Assembly (NCBI GenBank): GCA_934276635.1
Contig: CAKQTH010000001.1
Coordinates: forward strand, 124,001 to 188,000
Source of the DNA: an uncultured Alphaproteobacteria bacterium
GTDB lineage: Bacteria > Pseudomonadota > Alphaproteobacteria > RF32 > CAG-239
Length of the DNA stretch: 64,000 bases
Direction of reading: 5' to 3'
Positions 33,952 to 42,580 of this stretch are shown here, piece after piece. Each line of letters begins with the position of its first letter. Within the stretch, counting starts at the first letter, position 1. The translations under genes and the position numbers were made by a program. The notes beneath the pieces are model-generated. The model was not told the origin of the DNA. It did not search any database and was given only the letters and a program-made list of their open reading frames with translations.

Positions 33952-34554
33952 ATGAAAAATACCAAAGAAAAAATTGTGTCTGCCGCGCTTTCTCTGTTTG
34001 CAAAATACGGATACGAGCCGGTTACGGTTGAACAAATTACGACGGAAGTCGGGCTCGTCAAAAGCTCGATTTATAAGCATTTCAGCGGCAAACGGGATAT
34101 TTTTAATCAGATTTTGGTGAAAATGGCGGAAAGAGATTTTGCTCAGGCAATGGCTCTTGCGATGCCGGTAGCGCCAAAATCAGATAATCAGAAATCATAT
34201 CAAAATCTGGGCCTTGAAAATATTGCCGAGTTTTGCAAAACAATGTTTGATTATTGGACAACAGACAAATTTGCGATGGATTTTCGCCGGTTGCTGATGT
34301 TGGAACAATACCGCAATCCGGAAGCCGCGGAGTTGTTTACGCAATATTTGGGGCAGGGGCCGGTTGATTATATGACCGATATTTTTGAAGAAATCATCAA
34401 AGATAAGCATTGTGCAAAAATTAAGGCGACGGAGTTGTATGCGCTGATGTATTTCGGTTATGAGCTTTATGACCGGGCAAAAAATAAAAAATCCGTAAAG
34501 CAGCAGATACACAGCCAAATTGAAGATATTGTAAATCGAGTTGAAAAGGCATAA
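33952..34554 (+). CDS. TetR/AcrR-family transcriptional regulator
   Basis: The 200-residue protein starts at ATG 33952 behind GAGAGGATAAAG. The N-terminal helix-turn-helix is typical: IVSAALSLFAKYGYEPVTVE (about 7-26), then QITTEVGLVKSSIYKHFSGK, then RDIFNQIL. The C-terminal all-helical ligand/dimerisation domain is generic. It probably represses its own promoter through the palindrome directly upstream. The methyltransferase gene follows after 4 bases and is likely a co-regulated target. The ligand is unknown. Confidence 0.9.
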   Translation: MKNTKEKIVSAALSLFAKYGYEPVTVEQITTEVGLVKSSIYKHFSGKRDIFNQILVKMAERDFAQAMALAMPVAPKSDNQKSYQNLGLENIAEFCKTMFDYWTTDKFAMDFRRLLMLEQYRNPEAAELFTQYLGQGPVDYMTDIFEEIIKDKHCAKIKATELYALMYFGYELYDRAKNKKSVKQQIHSQIEDIVNRVEKA

Positions 34555-34558
34555 AATT

Positions 34559-35278
34559 ATGAAATATACAAAAAGCAAAAAATATTCATCAGCCGAAATC
34601 ATGAGCAAAATTATGGGGTCTAATCCGATAAAACTGACCGAGGAACTGCTCAATAACAATGTGATACGCCGCAAGGCAAAAGTCTGCGATCTTGGCAGCG
34701 GGCAGGGGCTGACTAGCGTTTTTATGGCAAAAGAATATGGTTATAAAGTTGTTGCCGCAGATTTGTGGAGCAATCCGGAAGAAAATACCGAGTTTTTCAA
34801 ACAACAGGGGCTGACAGAGGCACAAATTATCCCGGTCAAAGCCGATGCTCAAAACGGTTTGCCGTTTCAAAAAGGCTGTTTTGATGCGATTGTCAGTGTT
34901 GATTCTTATAATTATTTCGGGCGCGATAAAAAATATTTGGACGCAAAATTGCTGCCATATGTAAAATCAGGCGGATATGTTTATATCGCGGTTCCGGGGT
35001 TGAAACTTGATTTCAAAGGAAAATATCCGAAAGAGTTGCTCCTTTCGTGGACGCCGGAACAGCTTGAATATATGAAAGATATCGCATATTGGGGCAAAAT
35101 GGTTTTGGTGGCAAAAACTGCCAGATTAGTAGAAATTTCAGAGATGAAGAGTAATGATGAGGTTTGGTCGGATTGGATTGCTCAAGACAATGAATATGCC
35201 GTAAACGACCGCAAATCAATCGCCGCCGGAGCAACAAAGTATCTCAATTTTATAAAAATCGTATTGCAAAAGTTGTAG
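34559..35278 (+). CDS. SAM-dependent methyltransferase
   Basis: The 239-residue class I methyltransferase starts at ATG 34559; a TTG frame extension overlaps the regulator. SAM-binding motif I is VCDLGSGQGLTSVFMA (about 42-57), motif II VVAADLW (about 64-70), and motif IV DAIVSVDSYNYFG. It lies four bases downstream of the TetR-type regulator, so it is in the autoregulated operon and may modify a small molecule sensed by it. The substrate is not recognisable. Confidence 0.85.
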   Translation: MKYTKSKKYSSAEIMSKIMGSNPIKLTEELLNNNVIRRKAKVCDLGSGQGLTSVFMAKEYGYKVVAADLWSNPEENTEFFKQQGLTEAQIIPVKADAQNGLPFQKGCFDAIVSVDSYNYFGRDKKYLDAKLLPYVKSGGYVYIAVPGLKLDFKGKYPKELLLSWTPEQLEYMKDIAYWGKMVLVAKTARLVEISEMKSNDEVWSDWIAQDNEYAVNDRKSIAAGATKYLNFIKIVLQKL

Positions 35279-35281
35279 AAT

Positions 35282-36373
35282 TTACATTATCGATTTCCAC
35301 CACTTGTCAAAGCGATATTTTGCGGAATCAATGTTGACCGGCTCGCCTATTTTCGGAGTCAAAATTTGAAAATTTTCTTTGTCCTCAAAACCGGAAAGAA
35401 TTTCCAGCGGCTCATACCACGGGTGGTTAGAAATCGTAAATTTTGAGTTGTGAACAGGCAACAGGTTTTTTGTGTTCAAATCTCGTGCAGCCTGAATAAC
35501 CTGATGAGGCTGTTCGTGGATATATTTCCAGTTTTTATCATATTGCCCGCTGTCCAAAAGCGCAATATCAATCTGACCGAATTTGTCCCCGATTTCTTTG
35601 TAGTGTAGCCCATATCCGGAATCTCCGCCGGCATACAGCTTATAATCGTCAGATTTTATCAGATATGACGCCCACAAAGATTTGTCTGCCGTAAGTCCTC
35701 GGCCGGAAAAATGTCTGGCCGGAAGGCAATATATTTCAAGGTTTTCTGCCGAAAATTTTTCGTTCCAATCAAGCTCAATGATTTTTGCCTCGTCAAATCC
35801 CCAGCGGCGAAAATGCGCGCCGTTGCCGAGACCAGTAATAACCTTGCTGATTGTAGGCTTCAGCTTTTTTATTGTCGGATAATCAAGGTGATCCCAATGG
35901 TCGTGAGTAATTATCAGATAATCAATCTGCGGCATATCTTCCGGCTTATAAATATCCGTTCCCTCAAACGCCACGACATTAAACGGAACCGGCGATGCGG
36001 TTTTGCTGAATACCGGATCAAACAAAAACTTTTTGTCGTGAAGCTGCGCAAAATATGACGAATGCCCGAACCAAATTAAAACATTTTCATCGGCAGGCAG
36101 GTTGTTTAAATCCGTTTTGACGGCCGGAACAGGGTGTTTCGGTTTTGTATCAGGGTGAGAGCCGAAGAAATAATCGGACATAATCGAAAGCGGACTGATA
36201 TCTACGGTCATCTGCCTCGTCGGCTCAAGATTGCGGAATTTTCCGAGCTTGTAATGCGAAGATTTTTGTATGCGCTCAAGGCTTTTTCCTTTTGGCAAAG
36301 CGCCGAATTTCGGGGTATACAGATATGCGATGCCGACCAATATAATCAGCAGAAATATTTTTATAAATGTCAT
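35282..36373 (-). CDS. Metallo-beta-lactamase-fold hydrolase (NAPE-PLD/UlaG-like), membrane-anchored
   Basis: The 363-residue protein has an N-terminal hydrophobic anchor (FIKIFLLIILVGIAYLY, about 3-19) and then an MBL-fold domain. Motifs are IWFGHSSYFAQL (about 100-111), the metal-binding THDHWDHLD near 154, AGGDSGYG near 256 and LPVHNSKF near 303. The pattern GHSS plus HxHWDHxD is that of NAPE-hydrolysing phospholipase D-like/UlaG-like lactonases. Because the domain follows a signal anchor, it probably acts in the periplasm. It is convergent with the methyltransferase gene, with a 3-base gap. Confidence 0.85.
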   Translation of the reverse strand: MTFIKIFLLIILVGIAYLYTPKFGALPKGKSLERIQKSSHYKLGKFRNLEPTRQMTVDISPLSIMSDYFFGSHPDTKPKHPVPAVKTDLNNLPADENVLIWFGHSSYFAQLHDKKFLFDPVFSKTASPVPFNVVAFEGTDIYKPEDMPQIDYLIITHDHWDHLDYPTIKKLKPTISKVITGLGNGAHFRRWGFDEAKIIELDWNEKFSAENLEIYCLPARHFSGRGLTADKSLWASYLIKSDDYKLYAGGDSGYGLHYKEIGDKFGQIDIALLDSGQYDKNWKYIHEQPHQVIQAARDLNTKNLLPVHNSKFTISNHPWYEPLEILSGFEDKENFQILTPKIGEPVNIDSAKYRFDKWWKSIM

Positions 36374-36456
36374 TTTTCAGCGTCTTTCATATAATAATAC
36401 GAACAATTTATGGCATCAAACAACGAAAGTCAAATTGAAAAAATCTGAAAAAACCG

Positions 36457-36488
36457 CAAAAAAACAGCGCAGATTTTGTTCCGCGCCG
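36457..36488 (-). terminator. Terminator of the virD4 operon
   Basis: On the minus strand CGGCGCGGA pairs with TCTGCGCTG (two G-U pairs) around a six-base loop, followed by seven T residues, just past the virD4 stop. Confidence 0.75.
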
Positions 36489-36496
36489 TTTTTTGT

Positions 36497-38689
36497 TTAT
36501 TCCTCAAATTTATCAAGCTCATCGTCGGGCTCAATATCAATGCCGAGTTTGGAAAGCATATCGTCATTGATGTCTTCGCGTTGAGCCACAATCCAATCCG
36601 GAACATTCGGAGACGGCTTCATCTTTGCGAGCTTTTTCATCTCAGGGTCAAGATACCACCTCGGAGAATCAGCCATAATCGGTCTGTCGATAAAGCCTTG
36701 CATCAAAACAACCTGTTTCAGCATCGGCAAGCTCAGCAGCTGCGTTGTCGAAATTACGGAAGTTCCCTGCAGGTTATAGGTCACATTCTTAGAGAACGGG
36801 TTGCTGCCTTTTGACATTCCGAGCCCGCCTTCATTCTTGGAAAATGAAGTTGTTTGAACGGTTTTGTTACCAATCATCTTAGAAAATCTTTGAGCGGTAA
36901 CCTCGTTGTTTTGTGAAAGAATAATCTTGCAGGCGGTTGTGGAAATAACCGTTTCAAGGTCATCTTTGCCGTATTTGCCTGAAATTTGACCCAAATCTTG
37001 TCCGATAAGCAGATACGAAACTTTTTGACCACGACCTACCGCCGGTCCGTCGATAATCGCTTTCAGCTTAGGCATTTGCGGAAACTCGTCGAGCACGAAC
37101 AGGCACGGGAACGGTCCCATTTTGCCTTCGGTTTTGTTGACATAATTAGGCGGGTTAGCAATCAAGAAAGAGCTCATAAGCTCAATGAATGTACCGGACA
37201 AAACGCCGAGCGCGCGGGCATCAACCTGGTTTACGGACAGATATACCGAAATCGGTTTCCACTCGCCGGTAACTGGATCTTTCATTCCTCTCAAGTCGCG
37301 GAATTGCAAATCGGAAAAGCTTGTTCTTGAAACAACGGCCGAGTTTTTGAAAATACCGATACCGGAAAATGCGGTAGAAAGAATAGATCCGCGCTCTTTA
37401 TCCGGAGTTGATTTCAGCTGGCTGAGTTCGACAACTGCACGGTTGGAATATCCGAATTTGCGGCATTCTTCAATCGCTTCTTCAAGCATATCGCTCATCG
37501 GGTCAGCCATTGCGGCCATTTGGTCGCCTTCTTCCATACGCCGTTTAATATCCTGCGCCTGTTTAATCTGCGCCTCTGTAATCCATTCAAGAATCATCGC
37601 CAGACAGGCCTCGCGCCCGATCCATTTTTCTGGCAGCAAATTCCAGGTTCCGATAGGCAGATAGTTGTCTATGGTAATGGCGTCATTACGCAGGTTTTGC
37701 AACGCCTGAGCAACCATCGGGTCACGCATATCCTGATAATATCCTTCAAGAACTTTTTTGTCTTCGGCATCGAGTTTTCCTTCATAAATGCGCGAGATAA
37801 AATAGTCGTTTGCGCGGGCTCTCTCACACTTAGAGGCAATAAACTGAATAAAGCCGGTGAGGGCGGCACGGCCGGTTTTTGACCAGTGCGGGTCTGCTCC
37901 GCCTTTCGGGTCTTCAACCAAAATTCCGCACATTGAGTCAACATACATATCGCGGTCAGGCCCCGGAGCCGGAATTGCGGACGGAGAAAGAGGGTTCCAG
38001 CTCGGATAATAAATTCCTTCCGCCGGATTGTCTTCTGCACCCCAGTTAATCACAAACACCGGACCGACTTTTGCGCGCGCGCCGGTTGTGGAATAACAAA
38101 GCTCAGGTTTCGGGTCGTTTACGACAATGCTCAGCCCCTTAGAATTAAAAATCGTCGGAATAACCACGCCGACCGTTTTACCGGTACCAGGAGGAGCGCA
38201 GCAAAGTGTTGACAGTGTTTCAGGCAACATCAAAAGGCGTCCCTTAAACTTTCCGACAACCTGGCAAAAGCCATTAAACAGCTTCATTTTCTTGATATCA
38301 TTAAATTCTGCAATTCGAGCCGAACCGTGAATATTGGACTGGAAACGATACGGATTTGTCACCGCGCCCAAAATAAGCCCGACTGGCAACGACAAAAACG
38401 GTAAAATCGGTAGCCACAAAGCGACGGAAAAAGCTCCGTGATAGTGGGAAATCTGGCGGAACCAGTTCATATAGCGGCCCCACAAAAACGACGGACTGCT
38501 GAAGATACGCTGGAAAAAAATTCCAGCATTGTGCAGCGAGGTCTTAGAAATTCCGCTGCCGATTAAATATCCGAGAGGCATTGAAGTTATTGCGAGTATG
38601 ATTGTTACTATAACCGTGATAATCGATGCAACCATAACCCAACGCACCGCATTATTATACTCTTCCCATTCTTCGCCTTTTTTTGCCAT
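36497..38689 (-). CDS. virD4: VirD4/TraG-type type IV secretion coupling ATPase
   Basis: The 730-residue protein has two N-terminal membrane spans (about 18-45 and 88-110), then HGSARIAEFNDI (121-132), the usual junction of VirD4/TraG proteins. Walker A is CAPPGTGKT (164-172) followed by VVIPTIF, and Walker B LFVLDEFPQM lies near 508. The length and the LSVNQVDARAL and LLIGQDLGQISGKYG segments match the type IV secretory conjugative DNA transfer family. It would select substrates and drive them into a T4SS. No VirB core genes are in the window. It is last in a minus-strand operon with unusual membrane and charged proteins upstream, so it may serve effectors instead of DNA. DotL-type relationship is possible. 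Confidence 0.88.
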   Translation of the reverse strand: MAKKGEEWEEYNNAVRWVMVASIITVIVTIILAITSMPLGYLIGSGISKTSLHNAGIFFQRIFSSPSFLWGRYMNWFRQISHYHGAFSVALWLPILPFLSLPVGLILGAVTNPYRFQSNIHGSARIAEFNDIKKMKLFNGFCQVVGKFKGRLLMLPETLSTLCCAPPGTGKTVGVVIPTIFNSKGLSIVVNDPKPELCYSTTGARAKVGPVFVINWGAEDNPAEGIYYPSWNPLSPSAIPAPGPDRDMYVDSMCGILVEDPKGGADPHWSKTGRAALTGFIQFIASKCERARANDYFISRIYEGKLDAEDKKVLEGYYQDMRDPMVAQALQNLRNDAITIDNYLPIGTWNLLPEKWIGREACLAMILEWITEAQIKQAQDIKRRMEEGDQMAAMADPMSDMLEEAIEECRKFGYSNRAVVELSQLKSTPDKERGSILSTAFSGIGIFKNSAVVSRTSFSDLQFRDLRGMKDPVTGEWKPISVYLSVNQVDARALGVLSGTFIELMSSFLIANPPNYVNKTEGKMGPFPCLFVLDEFPQMPKLKAIIDGPAVGRGQKVSYLLIGQDLGQISGKYGKDDLETVISTTACKIILSQNNEVTAQRFSKMIGNKTVQTTSFSKNEGGLGMSKGSNPFSKNVTYNLQGTSVISTTQLLSLPMLKQVVLMQGFIDRPIMADSPRWYLDPEMKKLAKMKPSPNVPDWIVAQREDINDDMLSKLGIDIEPDDELDKFEE

Positions 38690-38712
38690 TTTAATAATCC
38701 CTACAAAGGTTG

Positions 38713-40248
38713 TTAAATACTACGAATAAGTTTCTTTAAGCTTTCAAATCTCAAACCGTCGATTTTTTCATCAACTTCCTCAATCGTTCTGGAAAATAGA
38801 GGCAGTTCTTTCGGCATGCCACGGTTAATGCGTGTAACCTTAACATTTAGATTGTTCCATGTATCAAACATATCTTCGGCATTGATGATGTTTCCGGTTT
38901 GAACGACCACATAAGCCTTAATCTCAAATGAAATATTACACTCATCAAGTTTATCCGCAAGATGATTTCTCGTTATATCCACCAATCTTACCGGAGAAAT
39001 ACGGTGGCTGTTTTCGGAGAACCAAAGCGGCTCTTCATCATTAAACCTTTCTTCGTCGGCAAGCCAATCGCCCGGTTCTTTGTCTATCAGACAGATGCAG
39101 ATGGTGTTGTCGGATACTGCAATATAGTCGATAAATGTGTCTTTTACGGTCACGCCGCTGATAACCTCATAACCCTTTTGGCGGATAGTCTCAAGTGTCG
39201 GATTAACCGGCTCGCTGTTCTTGGAACGGTTGTTTTTGCCGCCTTCCTGACGCTGATTTTGTTTTTGATTATTGCGCTTCTCGGGGCGGCTGTTTTCAAA
39301 CGAAAGGCCGAAATCTTCATAATGAGCATCATCATCGGCAGGAATATCGCGGTTTTGACGAGAGTTTCTGTCATTGTGCCCATTCTTTTGATTGCGGTCG
39401 TTTCTGTTTCTTCCGCCGTCTCTGTCCTGATGATCTTCACGACGGTTGTTTCGCGGTTGGCGCTCATAGTCGTCGCGGCGTCTGTTCGATTTTCTTCTGT
39501 CGGAATATTCTTCATCGCGAGAAGGCGCGTCGTCATCATAATCGTTGTCTGAATTGTCGGAAAAGCTGTTGCCGGACGGCTCTTTGTCTTCTTCATTTAT
39601 TGCATTTTGCTGCTTTTTGATTGAGCGAACCGCATAGTCAAAATCCAAGTCGAAATCATCATCGTCGTCATCAAATTCAAATACAGAATGCGTAAACGGC
39701 TTTTTCTCGTCTTCGGCCGAAAATACCGACGGTTTGATTTCTTTTGCGCTCAAAGTTGCCGAAGAAACCGGAACCGGCGCGGCTGCAGGCTTTGAAACAG
39801 GGTCTGAAGTTTTTTGTGCAATGTTGCCGAGCGGAATATGATGAATATTCGGGCGGATTTCTTTATAAGATTTTTTCTTAACAACCTTTTTGACCGCGAT
39901 ATCGTTGCGAATAGGCGCGTTAAGGTCGTTGATAAATGATTTTATTTTAAGCAACGGCTTGATAAAGACAAATTTAAACAGAGCGAACCAATCTACAACG
40001 CTCAAAAAAATCCAGCCGGTGAGCCACATCGGGATTGCGGTTAAAAGGATAATGACAAATGCCCATTCTTTTGCATGGCGAATAACCCAGCCGGAATGCC
40101 ATGTTTCCCACGCAAAAACCCAGTGAGGAGGCCAAAAGATGTCAAAGTGCCAGTTTATGAGCATAATGACACGAATGCCTTCAACAAAAAATATGCTCCA
40201 CAGGCAACCTATAAAGAAAATTTTAGCCAACACCAACAAGGGTTTCAA
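38713..40248 (-). CDS. Membrane protein with disordered linker and NERD/nuclease-like C-terminal domain
   Basis: The 511-residue protein has two N-terminal membrane spans (about 5-30 and 60-85). A ~230-residue low-complexity linker follows, dense in Asp, Arg, Asn and Gln, and then a globular C-terminal domain (~350-511). That domain reads GYEVISGVTVKDTFIDYIAV, then CICLIDKEPGDWLADEE, a pattern like NERD/PD-(D/E)xK folds (D, then a strand with D/ExK) but with IDKE where ExK is expected. The first 110 residues align with the neighbouring 162-residue protein (CLW, WHFDIF, IPxWxxG). It sits 23 bases upstream of virD4 in the same operon. The function is unknown; it could be a secretion-coupling scaffold or receptor. 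Confidence 0.65.
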   Translation of the reverse strand: MKPLLVLAKIFFIGCLWSIFFVEGIRVIMLINWHFDIFWPPHWVFAWETWHSGWVIRHAKEWAFVIILLTAIPMWLTGWIFLSVVDWFALFKFVFIKPLLKIKSFINDLNAPIRNDIAVKKVVKKKSYKEIRPNIHHIPLGNIAQKTSDPVSKPAAAPVPVSSATLSAKEIKPSVFSAEDEKKPFTHSVFEFDDDDDDFDLDFDYAVRSIKKQQNAINEEDKEPSGNSFSDNSDNDYDDDAPSRDEEYSDRRKSNRRRDDYERQPRNNRREDHQDRDGGRNRNDRNQKNGHNDRNSRQNRDIPADDDAHYEDFGLSFENSRPEKRNNQKQNQRQEGGKNNRSKNSEPVNPTLETIRQKGYEVISGVTVKDTFIDYIAVSDNTICICLIDKEPGDWLADEERFNDEEPLWFSENSHRISPVRLVDITRNHLADKLDECNISFEIKAYVVVQTGNIINAEDMFDTWNNLNVKVTRINRGMPKELPLFSRTIEEVDEKIDGLRFESLKKLIRSI

Positions 40249-40307
40249 ATATATTCTCCCGACAACTTTTTTTCTACAATATACCCAATATAGTTAATAA
40301 GTTATTA

Positions 40308-40796
40308 TTATTTTTTCTGAGCCAACTCTTTCCGAATATTTTCAAACGATTTTTCGTCTTCTTCGGACACATCGTCAAATTTTTTCATTCTTTCACTGAC
40401 AATTTTTTCAAGCATCTCTTCTTTTGAGGTTTTTGAAACGGAAACATCAATGTTTTTGATGGTAACGCTTTTGGGCGCCTCATCAAGACCGCGATTCATA
40501 AAATATACGACGGGGGTCAGAAAAATCTTCAAAAAGTTTATATTCATACCTTTGCGGATACCGAGGATCCAAAAAGGTATAAGAGAAATCAGCATTGCAA
40601 AAAATGTATAATCCTGCCAGGTGTTGATTTTTCCGCCTTTGTCCCAAAAACTTGCAATAATCGACCAGCTGTAAGAGCTGAAAATGTCAAAATTCCAAAG
40701 TTTTGCAAACAAAACGCGTGCGACGGCCATAAGTATGACCGTCCACAACGAAAAGATAAACAAAAATTTTATTACAGTGAGAGTTTTTTTCAGCAT
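40308..40796 (-). CDS. Two-TM membrane protein, short paralogue of neighbour
   Basis: The 162-residue protein shows hydrophobic segments at about 8-30 (VIKFLFIFSLWTVILMAVAR) and 62-82 (YTFFAMLISLIPFWILG) with WNFDIF between them, then an acidic/basic helical tail (EEMLEKIVSERMKKF). Spacing and motifs (SLW, RV, WxFDIF, W..G, IPxWxxG) match the N-terminal part of the 511-residue protein 59 bases downstream, so the two arose by duplication. It starts six bases after the 560-residue protein gene in the virD4 operon. The role is unknown. Confidence 0.65.
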   Translation of the reverse strand: MLKKTLTVIKFLFIFSLWTVILMAVARVLFAKLWNFDIFSSYSWSIIASFWDKGGKINTWQDYTFFAMLISLIPFWILGIRKGMNINFLKIFLTPVVYFMNRGLDEAPKSVTIKNIDVSVSKTSKEEMLEKIVSERMKKFDDVSEEDEKSFENIRKELAQKK

Positions 40797-40802
40797 CAGT
40801 AC

Positions 40803-42485
40803 TTATTCTCTCCCACTTTCTAAACGCCGATTAAATGCATTATCTATCTGTTTTTCAATTTTTTTGTCGGCTTTTTGCTCTTTGTTGCCGACAATCTTGT
40901 CGTATAATTTTACAACCTTTCCGGCGTTGGCTCTTCTTCTTGCGTCTTTTGCATTCAGCGCGGCTTGCTGAGCATTTGCCTCATTAATTTGCTCTTCAAG
41001 CTTTGGCGATATTTTTCCGGCATCGGCCGCCATCTCTTTAATACTCATTTTGCCGACAATTTCTTGACCTTGAGTTTTTTCTGATTCAATAAATCCAATT
41101 TTTGTACCATCTTTTGTATCTCTTAATACATTTTTGAATGTTTTGGAATATCCATCCATCCTTTTGCCTGCATCAGTCAGATATTTTTCTTTATCAGGTG
41201 CTGCAACCAAATCGCGTTGTTCTGCAACAAAATTTTTGCCGAAAGCAAGAACTATTTTGCTTTCTGTACCTTTTCCTAAGCCGTTTTTCAATGTCTGCCC
41301 GGCTAAATCATAAACAGTTCTGCCGGCAGCCAGCTTTGTCGCCATAACCTGAAATTCGGCGGCAGTATGAGCCATTTTCATCTGCTGAGTATATCTTTCC
41401 GCACGGGCTTTGCCATCCGGAAGCTTGCTCAAATCGTCCAAAAATCTCTCTCCGGTCGGAACCATATCTTTGATATCATTAGGATTTTTTTGCAACTTTC
41501 TGATTGCATTAAATTCTTCCCCGCTTAATTCTTTATTTCCTAAAACCTTCTTTTGGTCTTCGCTGAGTTGTTCTCCATTGTGCGTGAGCATATATTTTCT
41601 ATTTTCTGCATCAATATATATCTTGTGCATATCTTCTCCGGTGAACGGGTCTTTCTTATCATATCCGCCGGCAACAATCGCTTCATGTGCGGCCAGATTG
41701 AATATGATGTCATCAGCGTGCTTTTGGATACTTGTAATTTGTTTGCCGGCAAGTGTTGCAGTCTGTTTTTGAAGGCTTAAAAATCTGTCTGCGCGTTCTC
41801 TGTTTTTGAGATTTTCTCTGGTATTTTTGATGGCGTTTCCAGCTGCTTTACCGAATTTTTTGCCCCATTTTTCCGCAAGTTTGTCAAGCTTGTCAAAACC
41901 TTTGGAGAGAAGTTTCAAAAACCACTTTTCATACATATAATCAATGACATCGCCTTTTGTGAAGTCATCTTTGTTCTTTTTGTATTCGTCATCGTCTTCA
42001 TCTTCTTCGGTATCAATTCTGCCTTCGTTCTTCTTGCGCAGTTGTTCGCGTCTGGCTTCAATATCGGCCATTTGGTCAGCACTCAAAACATTCATGCCGG
42101 CGGCATTGAGATCTTCTTCTTCCATCGCACCGACATCAAGCTCTCCATTTTGCTGCGGTTTTTCTTCTCTTGCGGCACCTGCATTCATTTCTGCCGCTAT
42201 TTCGGCTTTTTCTTCTGCGATTGCGGCATCAAGAACGGCATTCTCTTGTTCTGCCGTCATATTTCCGGCTGCAATTTGCGAATCAAGGTTTCTCTCGGAG
42301 TTTCTTCTGTTGTCTTCCTGTGCCGGTCTCGGAGTTCTTGTTGGTTCCGGATTAGGGCGGGTCGATGCCTCGTTGTTTTTCACAACTCTCGGCTGAGGAG
42401 CCGCTTGAGCCGTTCCTCTGAGCTCGCTTACTCTTGATGCTTTATTAGTTGTTTTGTTTTGCGAATTGTTTGCAGGTGTGGCCAT
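40803..42485 (-). CDS. Large charged cytoplasmic protein of unknown function in virD4 operon
   Basis: The 560-residue protein has a Pro/Asn/Arg-rich, probably disordered N-terminus (about 1-170, with acidic runs such as DTEEDEDDDEYKKNKDD). A largely helical remainder rich in Lys, Ala and Glu follows, ending in a basic tail. No membrane segment or signal is visible. No family is recognised. Its operon position before membrane proteins and VirD4 suggests a secreted substrate, chaperone or adaptor. The basic C-terminus (NAFNRRLESGRE) would suit a T4SS signal, but this is inference. Confidence 0.62.
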   Translation of the reverse strand: MATPANNSQNKTTNKASRVSELRGTAQAAPQPRVVKNNEASTRPNPEPTRTPRPAQEDNRRNSERNLDSQIAAGNMTAEQENAVLDAAIAEEKAEIAAEMNAGAAREEKPQQNGELDVGAMEEEDLNAAGMNVLSADQMADIEARREQLRKKNEGRIDTEEDEDDDEYKKNKDDFTKGDVIDYMYEKWFLKLLSKGFDKLDKLAEKWGKKFGKAAGNAIKNTRENLKNRERADRFLSLQKQTATLAGKQITSIQKHADDIIFNLAAHEAIVAGGYDKKDPFTGEDMHKIYIDAENRKYMLTHNGEQLSEDQKKVLGNKELSGEEFNAIRKLQKNPNDIKDMVPTGERFLDDLSKLPDGKARAERYTQQMKMAHTAAEFQVMATKLAAGRTVYDLAGQTLKNGLGKGTESKIVLAFGKNFVAEQRDLVAAPDKEKYLTDAGKRMDGYSKTFKNVLRDTKDGTKIGFIESEKTQGQEIVGKMSIKEMAADAGKISPKLEEQINEANAQQAALNAKDARRRANAGKVVKLYDKIVGNKEQKADKKIEKQIDNAFNRRLESGRE

Positions 42486-42580
42486 AATATTTCTCCTGAC
42501 TTTTAATATTTTATATTCCCGTATGTTAGCACATAAAACCTTTTTTGTCTATACCATTTATGTTACAAAATTATTACTTT

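Noticed and set aside
33814..34080. N-terminal extension of the HEXXH protein up to 34080
   Set aside because: It would cross the tetR promoter, operator and coding start on the other strand; ATG 33813 has a good ribosome-binding site.
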